Below, piece after piece: positions 53,726-63,986 of a DNA stretch of 64,000 nt; the stretch's first letter is position 1, and every line of letters begins with the position of its first letter. The notes beneath the pieces are model-generated. The model did not search any database and was not told where the DNA came from. It saw nothing but the letters and a program-made list of their open reading frames with translations. The stretch spans positions 1,240,001 to 1,304,000 of the forward strand of contig NZ_AP025476.1 of the NCBI RefSeq assembly GCF_024347415.1, written 5' to 3'. The position numbers and the translations under genes were made by a program. Source of the stretch: Vibrio crassostreae. GTDB lineage: Bacteria > Pseudomonadota > Gammaproteobacteria > Enterobacterales > Vibrionaceae.

Positions 53726-54820
53726 ATGTCTATTAAAAAACGATATATCGCTCTTATTGCCGCAGTGGGTATAGGTATTGGCTGGTTAACGCTGGGCGGC
53801 ACTGCTGCTGTTATGCACTACACATCGAGTACTGAGTTCTGTACTTCTTGCCACACTATGCAAATACCTTACGAAGAATATGAAGGTTCAATCCACTTCA
53901 GTAATGCTAAAGGCATTCGTGCTGAATGTGCAGACTGCCATATTCCCTCCGACCCAGTTGATTACGTAATCACTAAAATTCGTGCCTCCAAAGACATTTA
54001 TCATGAGTTTGTGACTGGCAAAATTGATACCGAAGACAAGTACGAAGAACACCGTATGGCGATGGCTGAAACCGTTTGGGCTCAACTACGTGAAAGTGAT
54101 TCTGCTACTTGTCGCTCTTGCCATACCTTCGATGCGATGGATAGCTACGAGCAATCTGCAGATGCTGCGAAAATGCATGAGTACGGGCAAGAGAATAATC
54201 AGACGTGTATCGACTGCCACAAAGGTGTTGCTCACTTTGCACCAGAGCCAGAGATGGACAGTGAAGCGTTCGACAACTTGATGGCATTCACTGAGAAAAC
54301 AGACCCAAATGCTAACGTCGTGTACTCAGCTCAAACTATCAGTATTGGCGACCTTGGCACTATCAATCCAACGGCACGCCTAGATGTGAAAAGTGTTGAA
54401 GGTACTGAGCGCAAAATCGAGTTGCATGCTTACCAAATGAAGGGTGCAGAACAGGTGCTTTACTACGGCGAAGGTCAACGCTCAATCGTTGCGATGCTGA
54501 CAGACCAAGGGCAACAGAGCCTTGAAGTTGGTGATTTTAAAACGGATGCGTACGGCAATGAATGGCGAACGGCGGTGCTAACCGCGAACGTTGATGCTCC
54601 TGTACTGGATTCACTCGAGCCAATCTGGGATTACGCTGAAGAACTCGACAACGTTTACTGCTCGACATGCCACGCAAAAATTGGCGCGAACCACTTCACC
54701 GTTAATGCTTGGGGCCCCGTTGCAAAAGGCATGGGCGAAAGAACTGACATTTCAGACCAAGATTTAGAACTTCTTACTAAATACTTCCAGAACCACGCAA
54801 AAGATGTGGCTGGCCACTAA
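53726..54820 (+). CDS. torY: TorY-type pentaheme c cytochrome
   Basis: A 364-aa membrane-anchored cytochrome parallel to TorC. One N-terminal helix ([24 protein letters not shown]) is followed by five CxxCH sites: CTSCH, CADCH, CRSCH, CIDCH, and CSTCH near residue 312. It feeds electrons from the quinol pool to the reductase encoded 20 bases downstream. It is shorter than TorC, with a different C-terminal domain. No torE is present in this unit. Confidence 0.92.
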   Translation: MSIKKRYIALIAAVGIGIGWLTLGGTAAVMHYTSSTEFCTSCHTMQIPYEEYEGSIHFSNAKGIRAECADCHIPSDPVDYVITKIRASKDIYHEFVTGKIDTEDKYEEHRMAMAETVWAQLRESDSATCRSCHTFDAMDSYEQSADAAKMHEYGQENNQTCIDCHKGVAHFAPEPEMDSEAFDNLMAFTEKTDPNANVVYSAQTISIGDLGTINPTARLDVKSVEGTERKIELHAYQMKGAEQVLYYGEGQRSIVAMLTDQGQQSLEVGDFKTDAYGNEWRTAVLTANVDAPVLDSLEPIWDYAEELDNVYCSTCHAKIGANHFTVNAWGPVAKGMGERTDISDQDLELLTKYFQNHAKDVAGH

Positions 54821-54840
54821 GAAACAAAAGGGAAATAATT

Positions 54841-57288
54841 ATGGCAGATATTACTCGTCGCGGATTCCTCAAAGGAACAAGCATGGCTGCTGGTGCGCTG
54901 GCATTTACGTCGCTAACGCCAATGACAGCGTCGGCTGCAAACAAGCGTGGTAAAGGTGTATTAACAGCGGGTCGTATGGGACCTATGCTGTGTGAAGTAA
55001 AAGATGGCAAGTTAGTGTCGACTACTAATGCACTGGCACAAACAGTGCCAAATAGTTTACAAACGACAGGTCCTGATCAGGTCCATACCAAAGCTCGTAT
55101 CAAATACCCAATGGTACGTAAAGGCTTCCTAGATAACCCATCCGATCCAACAGGAACTCGTGGCGGAGATGAATACGTTCGAGTGTCTTGGGATGAAGCC
55201 TATAAGCTGATCCACGAACAACACATGCGTATTCGTAAAGAGAATGGCCCTGAATCTGTATTCGCGGGTTCTTACGGTTGGCGTTCAAGTGGTGTATTGC
55301 ACAAAGCACAAACGCTACTACAACGTTACATGAGCTTGGCTGGTGGTTACTCAGGTCACTTAGGTGACTACTCAACTGGTGCTGCTCAAGTGATCATGCC
55401 GCACGTAATGGGATCGATCGAAGTTTATGAACAACAAACCACTCACCCTGTGGTACTAGAGAGCTCAGACGTTGTTGTGTTGTGGGGTATGAACCCAATG
55501 AACACGCTTAAGATTGCATGGAGTTCAACCGACTGTTCAGGCCTAGAGTTCTTTCATAAACTTAAGAAGTCTGGCAAGACAATCATCGCTATCGACCCAA
55601 TGCGCTCAGAAACGATCGATTTCTTTGGTGATGCAGTTCAGTGGATTGCACCGCGCCCAATGACCGATGTCGCAATGATGATGGGTATCGCACACTCTTT
55701 AGTTAAGAAGGGTAAGCATGACGTAGAGTTCCTAAATAAGTACACCAGTGGTTACGATAAGTTTGAAGCGTACCTAATGGGTAAAGAGGACGGTATTGAA
55801 AAGACGCCAGCATGGGCTGAAGAGATCACAGGCGTTCCTGCGAAACAACTTGAGCTACTTGCTGATATCTTTAGTCAGAATCGCACCATGCTTATGGCTG
55901 GTTGGGGCATTCAGCGTCAACAATACGGTGAGCAACGCCACTGGATGGTAGTGACTCTCGCAGCAATGCTTGGTCAGATTGGCCTTCCAGGTGGTGGTTT
56001 CGGTCTTTCTTACCACTACTCGAATGGCGGTAACCCAACTCGTGATGCGGGTGTATTACCAGCAATCTCAGCTTCAATTGGTGGCGGTTCTTCTGCTGGT
56101 AATGACTGGGCTGTTTCAGGTGCGGTGAACAGTTTCCCTGTTGCTCGTATTACAGAAGCTCTGGAAAACCCAGGAAAAACATACATGCATAATGGTCATG
56201 AGCTGACGTTCCCTGACCTGAAAATGATCTGGTGGGCGGGCGGTGGTAACTTCACTCACCATCAAGACACCAACCGTTTGATCAAAGCGTGGCAAAAACC
56301 TGAGCTAGTGGTTATTTCTGAGATCTACTGGACAGCCGCTGCCAAGCACGCCGATATTGTGTTGCCAATTACTACGTCATTTGAACGTAATGATATGACG
56401 ATGACGGGTGACTACAGTAATCAACACTTAGTGCCAATGAAGAAAGCGGTTGAACCTCAAGGTGAAGCGCGTAATGACTTCGATGTATTTGCAGACATGT
56501 CTGAGATGATCAAAGCGGGTGGCCGTGATGTCTTCACTGAAGGCAAAGACGAAATGGCATGGTTGAAAGGCTTCTACGATGCGGCACAAAAAGCAGGTAA
56601 ATCTGCACGTGTTCGTATGCCTAAATTTGGTAAGTTCTGGGATGATAACCAGCTTATTGAAATGAAGTACAACAAGAAGGCGGCACAGTTTGTTCGTCAT
56701 GCTGACTTCCGTAAGGATCCAGTGATGAACCCGCTAGGTACGCCAAGTGGTAAAATTGAGATCTTCTCTAAAACCATTGAAGGCTACAAGCTTGCTGATT
56801 GCCCTGCTCACCCAACATGGATTGAGCCTACTGAGTTCTTCGGTAAAGCGAAAAGTGATGAACTGCAACTGATGACAGCGCACGCCGCGCACCGTCTACA
56901 CAGTCAGTTCAACTACGCGAAGATCCGCGAAGAGTATGCGATTGGTAACCGTGAGCCTATCTCTATTAACGTAGAAGACGCGAAAGCACGTGGCATCAAA
57001 ACCGGTGATTTGGTTCGTGCATACAACGATCGTGGACAAGTACTGGTTGGTGCATTAGTGACTGATGGCATCAAACAGGGCGCTGTATGTATTCATGAAG
57101 GCGGTTGGCCTGATTTGGATAAAGATACAGGTCTATGTAAAAACGGTGGCTGTAACGTGCTTACGTTGGATATTCCAACCTCTCGTTTGGCAAATGGTTG
57201 TGCAGCGAACTCTGCGCTTGTGAAAATTGAAAAATACACAGGCCCAGTATTAGAACTGACGGCATTTGATCCACCTAAAAATGGCTAA
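54841..57288 (+). CDS. torZ: Second TMAO/S-/N-oxide reductase, TorZ-type
   Basis: An 815-aa molybdopterin enzyme of the DMSO reductase family with a twin-arginine signal ITRRGFLKG and an Ala-rich signal end near residue 33. The molybdenum Ser lies in [17 protein letters not shown]. It differs from TorA throughout (for example [10 protein letters not shown] in place of TGWRQTGQF), so it is a distinct enzyme rather than a recent copy. E. coli TorZ accepts both N- and S-oxides. Last gene of torYZ. BisC-like function is the alternative. Confidence 0.9.
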   Translation: MADITRRGFLKGTSMAAGALAFTSLTPMTASAANKRGKGVLTAGRMGPMLCEVKDGKLVSTTNALAQTVPNSLQTTGPDQVHTKARIKYPMVRKGFLDNPSDPTGTRGGDEYVRVSWDEAYKLIHEQHMRIRKENGPESVFAGSYGWRSSGVLHKAQTLLQRYMSLAGGYSGHLGDYSTGAAQVIMPHVMGSIEVYEQQTTHPVVLESSDVVVLWGMNPMNTLKIAWSSTDCSGLEFFHKLKKSGKTIIAIDPMRSETIDFFGDAVQWIAPRPMTDVAMMMGIAHSLVKKGKHDVEFLNKYTSGYDKFEAYLMGKEDGIEKTPAWAEEITGVPAKQLELLADIFSQNRTMLMAGWGIQRQQYGEQRHWMVVTLAAMLGQIGLPGGGFGLSYHYSNGGNPTRDAGVLPAISASIGGGSSAGNDWAVSGAVNSFPVARITEALENPGKTYMHNGHELTFPDLKMIWWAGGGNFTHHQDTNRLIKAWQKPELVVISEIYWTAAAKHADIVLPITTSFERNDMTMTGDYSNQHLVPMKKAVEPQGEARNDFDVFADMSEMIKAGGRDVFTEGKDEMAWLKGFYDAAQKAGKSARVRMPKFGKFWDDNQLIEMKYNKKAAQFVRHADFRKDPVMNPLGTPSGKIEIFSKTIEGYKLADCPAHPTWIEPTEFFGKAKSDELQLMTAHAAHRLHSQFNYAKIREEYAIGNREPISINVEDAKARGIKTGDLVRAYNDRGQVLVGALVTDGIKQGAVCIHEGGWPDLDKDTGLCKNGGCNVLTLDIPTSRLANGCAANSALVKIEKYTGPVLELTAFDPPKNG

Positions 57289-57316
57289 TCTCTAACGAGA
57301 AATAGCTAATCGAATG

Positions 57317-57342
57317 AAGCCAGCCTAACCGCTGGCTTTTTT
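57317..57342 (+). terminator. Terminator after torZ
   Basis: AAGCCAGC/GCTGGCTT with a 6-base loop and T6, 29 bases after the stop. Confidence 0.9.
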
Positions 57343-57430
57343 ATGATCTTTTTTGCGATGGAAAGACTATTACTTTGTGTCGAGTAGACAACTCATGATA
57401 ATCAACGACGTCAAAGCAAGAGAGAAGCCC

Positions 57431-57643
57431 ATGAATCGGATCAACCCAAAGAAGTTATTTCGTAGCAAATGGACAGCCGTTAGCCCCGTGAAGAAAGAAA
57501 AGCACTTTATGGTCACAGAAGTCGAATTTGATGAAGGGGAGGTAGTGCGCTGCATGATAGAGGCGGTAATGACCAAACGAGAAGAAGACATCAATTGGCG
57601 AGAGCTTACAGATAATCAAAATTGGCTCCCAGGTTGGAAGTAG
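57431..57643 (+). CDS. TIGR02450-family Trp-rich small protein
   Basis: A 70-aa soluble protein, MNRINPKKLFRSKWTAV... with conserved Trp at SKWTAV, INWREL and QNWLPGWK, the pattern of the Trp-rich TIGR02450 family. Role unknown. The ATG at 57431 has GAGAAG upstream; a longer frame from 57353 adds an unlikely N-terminus that overlaps the terminator region of torZ. Confidence 0.82.
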   Translation: MNRINPKKLFRSKWTAVSPVKKEKHFMVTEVEFDEGEVVRCMIEAVMTKREEDINWRELTDNQNWLPGWK

Positions 57644-57692
57644 GACCGGAAGCCTGTTTGATTAGAATTTGTTGTTAATGGCTAACTAGCGT

Positions 57693-58430
57693 TTATCGGA
57701 TGCTCGACGCTCGCTTTTGCCAGTATTTGAGCCCCTCTAACACACCTTCAGCGTGCGTTGCTGTGCTGGTGTACACATTGTCTCTGTCGGATAGGTGAGC
57801 AACCTCAGGGTAATGGTTAGCCACCAATATCGAGTTTACGCCTTCAATTGTGAGCATTGAGGTGTCGTTGGCAGAGTCACCGGCGACACACACTTCTTCT
57901 ACACTTAAATTATGCTGTTTGAGCAGGTGATGAATAGCTGTTGCCTTATTGACGCCCTTTGGTGTGATGTCCAAGTACCAATCGTGAGAGTAGGTCAGGT
58001 GTACATCCACCCCGTGCGACTCCAAGCTTGATTCGATCAATTCATGTTGAGGCTCAGATAGCTTCCCTTCAAAAGTCATCTTGTAATCACCTTGATGGTT
58101 TTCAAAGCGTTCACCCATAAAGTCGAGTGGTGCGAGTGCTGTCTCGACTTTGGATTTGTTCCACGACGCTTCTAACTGGTTGTGCCAAACATGATCGGGC
58201 TTTTGGGAGTGAACGTGATGAATTCTCGTGCCCACATCACTGATAATACTGTGTGGTTTCGGGTAGTTATCTGATGCCAAACCCACTCGAATAGAAGGTA
58301 GAGTCCTTCCTGTTGCGATGATAAAACGGATATCAGGTTGCTCGGTTAGGTAGTCAAATAACTGATTCACCCCATGAGAAGAGCCTCCATCCAGCGTCCC
58401 GTCAAAGTCACACACCAGCATTTTTATCAT
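57693..58430 (-). CDS. HAD-IIB hydrolase (sugar-phosphatase-like)
   Basis: A 245-aa haloacid dehalogenase-type phosphatase. Motif I is LVCDFDGTLDGG (nucleophile Asp), motif II IIATGRT, motif III Lys in GVNKATAI, and motif IV VAGDSANDTSML. The cap is of type IIB, as in sucrose-phosphate and mannosyl-phosphate phosphatases. Substrate unknown. The ATG at 58430 has AAGGAA 5 bases upstream; the longer frame from 58460 has no ribosome site. Confidence 0.88.
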   Translation of the reverse strand: MIKMLVCDFDGTLDGGSSHGVNQLFDYLTEQPDIRFIIATGRTLPSIRVGLASDNYPKPHSIISDVGTRIHHVHSQKPDHVWHNQLEASWNKSKVETALAPLDFMGERFENHQGDYKMTFEGKLSEPQHELIESSLESHGVDVHLTYSHDWYLDITPKGVNKATAIHHLLKQHNLSVEEVCVAGDSANDTSMLTIEGVNSILVANHYPEVAHLSDRDNVYTSTATHAEGVLEGLKYWQKRASSIR

Positions 58431-59129
58431 TCGAATTCCTTGTCTTTTTCTCTCATTCATCGCGGGGAAATGTCAATTTCTTTTATAAAGAATGGCTCAG
58501 CAGTGAGGACTCTACAAGTTGTCTTTTAGCTTGGATAATCGACGTTTAATAGTTTGCAGCAAGTGTCACAGTTGGTGTGATGTTTTGAAACTCTTGGTTG
58601 AAAAGATCGATTTTATCTCGCTGACTTTAGCCAGTTCACCTTTGGATTTTATGTCGATGCCGAGTGTGGATTTTATCCCTGTAGCAGGGTGGATGCTCAA
58701 CTCTGAAACGTCATTAAATCTTATTAAATAGTTTGTATTCGAATTATTTGTGCACGAACTATTTGATGCTATTCTTGGTCTGTTTCGCGTATTAATTGCT
58801 CAAATGTAAAATAATTATTCAATAATCTATCAGTAAGTAACACATAATGTTGCAAGCGGCCCTGTTGCTTTAATGTCTTTTGTTTTCAGTGTGTTGGGTG
58901 TTTGCTGCTTTGTTTTTAATCATTAATTTTTCTAGGGTATTGGTGGTTTTGTGGGTGAGTTACAGTACGAAACCCCTTGATTTACACTGGTTATTTACTT
59001 AGAGTGCTAATCGTTTTTTGAGTTTAAATAAGTAATTTTTTAAATTTAAATAACCATTTTTAAGTTTAAATAACAGTTTTTAAGCTTAAGTAACTATAAG
59101 TTTAGATAACTAAGAAAGGATTAGACTAC
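58431..59129. other. 699-base AT-rich gene-free region ahead of proVWX
   Basis: No convincing gene is present. A 70-codon frame at 58519-58731 starts at TTG and looks random. The stretch is AT-rich and ends in a direct-repeat cluster (listed separately) next to proV, so it probably holds the osmoregulated promoter and its operators. Confidence 0.6.
59013..59110. repeat. Direct repeats of about 20 bases upstream of proV
   Basis: Five copies of a TTTAAATAA core (variants CTTAAGTAA and TTTAGATAA) lie at 59023, 59045, 59065, 59085 and 59101, each preceded by a T run. Spacing is 22, 20, 20 and 16 bases. They end 20 bases before the proV ATG. Confidence 0.8.
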
Positions 59130-60317
59130 ATGGATCCCATACTGGAAGTTAAGGGACTGTACAAGGTGTTTGGTGAAGACACCGACCGCGCTTTTACGAT
59201 GATTAATCAAGGTGCGGACAAAGACAAAGTTTTCGAAGAAACAGGTCTAACGATCGGCGTTAACGATGTTTCTCTTAGTATTCAAGAAGGCGAGATTTTC
59301 GTAATAATGGGACTGTCAGGATCTGGCAAATCAACCCTAGTACGCCTTCTTAACCGCTTGATTGAACCTACCAAAGGCAATGTGCTTCTACGAGGCAAAG
59401 ACATAGCCCACATCTCAGAAGATGAACTCCGCGAAGTCCGTCGCAACAACATTTCCATGGTTTTCCAAAATTTCGCATTGATGCCGCATATGACTGTGAT
59501 CGAAAACGCAGCGTTTGGCCTTGAGCTTGCGGGTGTCGATGTTGATAAACGAAAAGAGTCAGCAATGGCTGCCTTAGAGCGAGTAGGCCTTGGCGCGTAT
59601 TCGGAGTCTTACCCAGATGAACTGTCTGGTGGTATGAAGCAGCGTGTTGGTTTGGCTCGTGCTTTAGCATGTGACCCGGACATTCTGTTAATGGACGAAG
59701 CGTTCTCTGCACTCGATCCTTTGATTCGTACTGAAATGCAAGATGAGCTTATTCGTCTGCAAAATGACGATAAACGAACCATTGTTTTCATCTCGCATGA
59801 TTTGGATGAAGCGATGCGTATAGGTGACCGAATCGCGATTATGCAAAATGGCGAAGTGGTTCAAGTGGGTACTCCTGATGAAATCTTGAATAGCCCTGCG
59901 AATGACTATGTTGAAGCCTTCTTCCGTGGTGTGAATGTAGCAAGTGTTCTTACGGTTAAAGACATCGCACGCAAGAAACCTGCTGCAGTATTTAAGAAAT
60001 CTGAGCACGATGGTCCAGCTTCGGCTCTGCAAATCTTGATGGATAACGACCGTGAATATGGCATCGTTGTTGAGAAGAGCAGTCACTACTCAGGCATTGT
60101 TTCTATCGACTCCCTTCGCAAAGCCCACAAAGAGAACAAATCATTGGTTAGCGCTCAGCTAAGTGATGGCTTAACTCTGAATCCAGATTTACCAATCAAT
60201 GATGTGCTTGGCCTTGTTGGCGGTGTGCCTTATTCCGTTCCTGTTGTGGACGAGCAAGGTAATTACTTTGGCGTTGTGACTAAGTCACGACTGCTACAAA
60301 CATTAGATAAGGGATAG
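59130..60317 (+). CDS. proV: Glycine betaine/proline ABC transporter ATPase ProV
   Basis: A 395-aa ATPase of the ProU system, which imports betaine and related osmoprotectants. Walker A is GLSGSGKST, signature [16 protein letters not shown], Walker [14 protein letters not shown]-loop FISHD. The C-terminal part (about 275-395) has two CBS-like repeats that in OpuA respond to ionic strength. The N-terminal block [29 protein letters not shown] is ProV-specific. AAAGGA lies 9 bases before the ATG; first gene of proVWX. Confidence 0.95.
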   Translation: MDPILEVKGLYKVFGEDTDRAFTMINQGADKDKVFEETGLTIGVNDVSLSIQEGEIFVIMGLSGSGKSTLVRLLNRLIEPTKGNVLLRGKDIAHISEDELREVRRNNISMVFQNFALMPHMTVIENAAFGLELAGVDVDKRKESAMAALERVGLGAYSESYPDELSGGMKQRVGLARALACDPDILLMDEAFSALDPLIRTEMQDELIRLQNDDKRTIVFISHDLDEAMRIGDRIAIMQNGEVVQVGTPDEILNSPANDYVEAFFRGVNVASVLTVKDIARKKPAAVFKKSEHDGPASALQILMDNDREYGIVVEKSSHYSGIVSIDSLRKAHKENKSLVSAQLSDGLTLNPDLPINDVLGLVGGVPYSVPVVDEQGNYFGVVTKSRLLQTLDKG

Positions 60318-60320
60318 ATC

Positions 60321-61415
60321 ATGTCGTCGGAACAAACAAATAATGACCCATGGTCGCAAGCAGCTCCGTCTACTCAGCCGGCAAGTGATCCTTGGGGCCA
60401 AACAACTGAGACCGCACCATCAGCGGATTGGCTAAGCAGTGAAACCGTTGAGGTTACGCCTTTTGACCCACTGAACCCTTTTGCTGAAGCTGTACTACCA
60501 GTCGATACTTGGGTTGAGTCTGGTCTTAATTGGTTGGTTGAACATGGACGCCCACTGTTTCAGGCGATACGTGTGCCTATCGATTTCATCCTAAGCTCAT
60601 TTGAAACAGCACTGGTTTCTACGCCAGCACCATTCATGTTGATCATCTTGTTTTTAGTCGCATGGCAGTTTTCAAACTTGAAGCTTGGTGTTGCTACCGC
60701 AGTATCCTTGACGTTCATTGGCTTGATTGGCGCTTGGTCTGAAGCCATGACTACGCTTTCGTTGGTGATGACATCGGTCTTCTTCTGTCTGTTGATTGGC
60801 TTACCCATGGGGATATGGCTCGCCCGCAGCAACACGGCGGCTAAATTCGTTCGTCCAATTCTGGATGCCATGCAAACCACGCCTGCCTTTGTTTATCTCG
60901 TACCAATCGTTATGTTGTTTGGTATCGGTAACGTTCCGGGTGTTGTTGTAACCATCATATTCGCACTGCCGCCAGTGGTACGTTTAACCATCTTAGGTAT
61001 TCAGCAAGTACCAGAAGAGTTGATCGAAGCCGGTCACTCATTCGGCGCAAGCAAAAAGCAGATGCTTTATCGAATTCAATTGCCATTAGCACTGCCAACC
61101 ATCATGGCGGGCGTAAACCAAACACTGATGCTGTCACTGTCGATGGTGGTTATCGCATCAATGATTGCGGTCGGTGGTCTCGGTCAAATGGTACTGAGAG
61201 GTATCGGCCGTTTAGATATGGGACTGGCCGCAGTCGGTGGTCTTGGTATCGTTATTCTCGCCATCTTATTGGATCGCATCACCCAAGTGTTGGGTGTGAA
61301 TGCGGGCAATACAAAATTACGCTGGTACCGCATGGGACCTGTTTCCCTAGTACTTAATGCTTTAAATCGCGGTAACAAATCAGAACTTCAATTAAGGAAA
61401 AACATCAATGAATAA
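60321..61415 (+). CDS. proW: Glycine betaine/proline ABC transporter permease ProW
   Basis: A 364-aa permease. A soluble N-terminal tail (about 1-95, Ser/Thr/Pro-rich then [30 protein letters not shown]) precedes the membrane core. The EAA loop reads [35 protein letters not shown]. It begins 4 bases after proV and overlaps proX by 8 bases. Confidence 0.95.
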   Translation: MSSEQTNNDPWSQAAPSTQPASDPWGQTTETAPSADWLSSETVEVTPFDPLNPFAEAVLPVDTWVESGLNWLVEHGRPLFQAIRVPIDFILSSFETALVSTPAPFMLIILFLVAWQFSNLKLGVATAVSLTFIGLIGAWSEAMTTLSLVMTSVFFCLLIGLPMGIWLARSNTAAKFVRPILDAMQTTPAFVYLVPIVMLFGIGNVPGVVVTIIFALPPVVRLTILGIQQVPEELIEAGHSFGASKKQMLYRIQLPLALPTIMAGVNQTLMLSLSMVVIASMIAVGGLGQMVLRGIGRLDMGLAAVGGLGIVILAILLDRITQVLGVNAGNTKLRWYRMGPVSLVLNALNRGNKSELQLRKNINE

Positions 61416-62415
61416 TTCATGGAAGAGCAAACTTGCAGTGAGCATCGTTTCTACACTGGCCGTATCAACTAACGTGTGGGCAGCAAGCCTACCGGGTGAG
61501 GGCGTATCAGTTCAGCCTGTTCAATCGTCGGTAGCAGAAGAAACATTCCAAACGTTGATTGTTAACCGTGCTCTAGAAGAGCTTGGCTACGACGTGAAAT
61601 CTACGCAAGAAGTGGATTACAACGTAGGCTACACCTCGATAGCAAAAGGTGACGCAACGTTCCTAACAGTAGGTTGGTTCCCGCTTCATGCAGACAAATA
61701 CACAATGGCGGGTGGCGATGACAAATTCTACCGTGAAGGCCAATATGTAAGTGGCGCGGCGCAAGGCTACCTGATTGATAAGAAAACGGCAGAAAAGTAC
61801 AACATCACTAATATTGGTCAGCTAACCGACCCAAAAATCGCGAAGTTGTTTGATGCTGACGGTGATGGCAAAGCAGATCTAACAGGCTGTAACCCAGGTT
61901 GGGGTTGTGAGATGGTGATTGAACATCAACTTTCAGCGTTCAAACTGGACGATACGGTAACTCACAACCAAGGTAACTACGCTGCAATCATTGCAGACAC
62001 GATTTCTCGTTACCAAAAGGGCGAATCAATCCTTTACTACACGTGGACACCTTACTGGGTAAGTGGCGTATTGGTGCCTAACGAAGATGTAGTTTGGTTA
62101 GAAGTACCTTTCTCAGCACTTCCTGGCGAGCGTTCGAATGTGGATACGACGTTATCTAACGGCAAAAACTACGGCTTCGAAATGAACTCAATGCGCATTA
62201 TTGCGAACAAAGAGTTTGCTAAGAATAACCCATCAGCAGCGAAGCTTTTCGAGATCATCAAACTTAACATCAATGATGTAAGTGCTCAGAACATGATGAT
62301 GAGTAAAGGTAAGAACAGCTCTGCGGATATCGAAGCGCACGTAAACGGTTGGATCAAAGCGAACCAAAGCACGTTCGATGGTTGGATTACAGAAGCGAAG
62401 AAAGCAGCACTGTAA
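61408..62415 (+). CDS. proX: Glycine betaine-binding periplasmic protein ProX
   Basis: A 335-aa periplasmic protein with signal [27 protein letters not shown]. Trp residues for the betaine cation cage appear in [22 protein letters not shown] and [13 protein letters not shown], at the places of E. coli ProX Trp65, Trp140 and Trp188. The insert [23 protein letters not shown] looks like a calcium-binding DxDxDG loop with a Cys pair, as in ProX. Last gene of proVWX. Confidence 0.95.
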   Translation: MNNSWKSKLAVSIVSTLAVSTNVWAASLPGEGVSVQPVQSSVAEETFQTLIVNRALEELGYDVKSTQEVDYNVGYTSIAKGDATFLTVGWFPLHADKYTMAGGDDKFYREGQYVSGAAQGYLIDKKTAEKYNITNIGQLTDPKIAKLFDADGDGKADLTGCNPGWGCEMVIEHQLSAFKLDDTVTHNQGNYAAIIADTISRYQKGESILYYTWTPYWVSGVLVPNEDVVWLEVPFSALPGERSNVDTTLSNGKNYGFEMNSMRIIANKEFAKNNPSAAKLFEIIKLNINDVSAQNMMMSKGKNSSADIEAHVNGWIKANQSTFDGWITEAKKAAL

Positions 62416-62517
62416 CTTTGACTTGTATTTGCTCTGTCTTACCAGACATTTTGAGTGACTGTGTAGAGTCACTGAATCACCTTCAAATCAAGTGAAATGG
62501 CGACAGAGTGAACATTA

Positions 62518-62556
62518 AAAAGCCAGCAGTCCATTCGGATTGCTGGCTTTTTTTTC
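62518..62556 (+). terminator. Terminator after proX
   Basis: AAAGCCAGCAGTCC/GGATTGCTGGCTTT with one wobble and T7. A second hairpin AGTGAC/GTCACT lies at about 62454-62472 between the stop and this terminator. Confidence 0.92.
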
Positions 62557-62579
62557 TGTTTCTATGCTTTATGCTGCAG

Positions 62580-62607
62580 TTCTAGCTTCTAGCTTCTAGC
62601 TTCTAGC
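62580..62607. repeat. Four tandem copies of a 7-base repeat
   Basis: TTCTAGC is repeated four times without mismatch. The TAG stop of the SnoaL-like gene (62603-62605, complement) lies in the last copy, so changes in copy number would affect only sequence beyond the stop. Confidence 0.92.
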
Positions 62608-62977
62608 GTTCGCCTTGAACTTCAAAGTCATCACTTACTAGGCGAGCACAGCCATCCGCTTCTAATGCCCAGTGTTCACGGTGCACGACACCAAACGCTT
62701 TGTTCATTGTCCAGCTAGCTGTAAGAATGTAACCACCTTCTGGGTGCTCTTCCCACTTAACATCTGTGTAATCAACGTCTTTGAAGCCTTGGTCAATGAT
62801 GTTTTGCCAAAACGCTTGAATCGCTTCACGGCCTTCAAAAGTGCCGAATGGACGAGCTTCCATCACACAAGCCTCTGTGTATTGGTCGGCACAACCTTTA
62901 GCATCTTGGCTATTGAATGCTTTTTGCCACGCGTTAATGCCTTGCTTACATGCTTCTAATACTTGGTTGTTTAACAT
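62603..62977 (-). CDS. SnoaL/NTF2-like domain protein
   Basis: A 124-aa cone-shaped NTF2-like fold protein. INAWQKAFNSQDAKGCADQYTEACVMEARPFGTFEGREAIQAFWQNII and a C-terminal beta sheet (GGYILTASWTMNKAFGVVHREHWAL) fit the SnoaL/YybH type. Such proteins are isomerases or ligand-binding proteins; the role is open. The ATG at 62977 has GGAGAG 7 bases upstream. Divergent from a LysR regulator that may control it. Confidence 0.8.
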   Translation of the reverse strand: MLNNQVLEACKQGINAWQKAFNSQDAKGCADQYTEACVMEARPFGTFEGREAIQAFWQNIIDQGFKDVDYTDVKWEEHPEGGYILTASWTMNKAFGVVHREHWALEADGCARLVSDDFEVQGER

Positions 62978-63119
62978 TGTTTTCTCTCCATAGCAGTCTT
63001 CTTTCAAACACTGTTTCTTTGATTAGGTATCTCGATAAGTTGGATTCAGTTTAGTCTTGGAAATTAATTTGAAAAACAGAGATAATAGAAAATACTGTTT
63101 GTAAAAAGAGAACAATAAA

Positions 63120-63986
63120 ATGAGTAAGCTAAAGCAGATGTCGATTTTCGCTCATATTGTAGAGCAAGGCTCAGTATCGGCTGCGGCTGAAAAGTTAGAG
63201 TTGTCTAAATCTGTCGTCAGTCAGCACCTAAAAATTCTGGAACAAGAGCTTGGTGCTTCGCTTCTTAAACGAACAACGCGAAGACAAACCTTGACTAGTA
63301 TGGGAGAGCGCTTCTATCTAAGTTGTAAGGATATTAACGTGATCGCTGAATCGGCATGGGATATGGCGAAATCGGAGTTGGAAGAGCCACAGGGACGGAT
63401 TCGCATCACGGCTCCTAATGCGTTGATGGATTTGCTGGTTGCGCCTGTTATTGCCGATCTGATGAAACAGTATCCAAAATTAAAGCCGGAATTGATCAGT
63501 GATGATCAACACTTAGATTTCATGGAGCATGATATTGATCTTGCGGTACGAGTTGGCAGTTCACGTGACAGTAATCTAAAACAGAAGCGATTAGGTGAGT
63601 TTAAAGATGTGTTGTGTGGCGTCACAAGCATGCGGGAACGCGACCTTGAGTCAATTCCTTATATTGCAAACTCTTGGCAGGGAAAGCAGGTGACTCACCA
63701 TTTTAGTTCCCAAACTGAAGAGGGCTTTGTCTATCAACAACAAGCTAACTGCGTCACCAATTCGTTTCACAGTTGTCTTGCTTTGATCAAATCTGGCGCT
63801 GGTATCGGTGTGATTCCAAATTTCTACCTCTCTCAGTTATCCAATGAAGTCGTCGACATGATGCCAAGCTTCCAACTACCGACTAACACGGTTTATGCGC
63901 TAAACCCATTCGCTTCAAATACGCCTATCGCCATCCAACTTTGCGTTCAAGCATTAGAAGAGAAGCTCGAATATGGATTTGTTTAA
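63120..63986 (+). CDS. LysR-family transcriptional regulator
   Basis: A 288-aa regulator with the winged helix at 1-60 (MSKLKQMSIFAHIVEQGSVSAAAEKLELSKSVVSQHLKILEQELG) and a LysR substrate domain (about 90-285). The GRIRITAPNALMDLLVAPVIADLMKQYPKL and IDLAVRVGSSRDSNL blocks place it in the CrgA/YhjC-like subgroup. Divergent from the SnoaL-like gene with a 142-base gap, the usual LysR arrangement. Its ligand is unknown. The frame ends within the window. Confidence 0.92.
   Translation: MSKLKQMSIFAHIVEQGSVSAAAEKLELSKSVVSQHLKILEQELGASLLKRTTRRQTLTSMGERFYLSCKDINVIAESAWDMAKSELEEPQGRIRITAPNALMDLLVAPVIADLMKQYPKLKPELISDDQHLDFMEHDIDLAVRVGSSRDSNLKQKRLGEFKDVLCGVTSMRERDLESIPYIANSWQGKQVTHHFSSQTEEGFVYQQQANCVTNSFHSCLALIKSGAGIGVIPNFYLSQLSNEVVDMMPSFQLPTNTVYALNPFASNTPIAIQLCVQALEEKLEYGFV

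Noticed and set aside
58519..58731. 70-codon frame in the gap before proV
   Set aside because: TTG start, no family pattern, random-looking composition in an AT-rich promoter region; the two-Cys stretch near its start is not enough.
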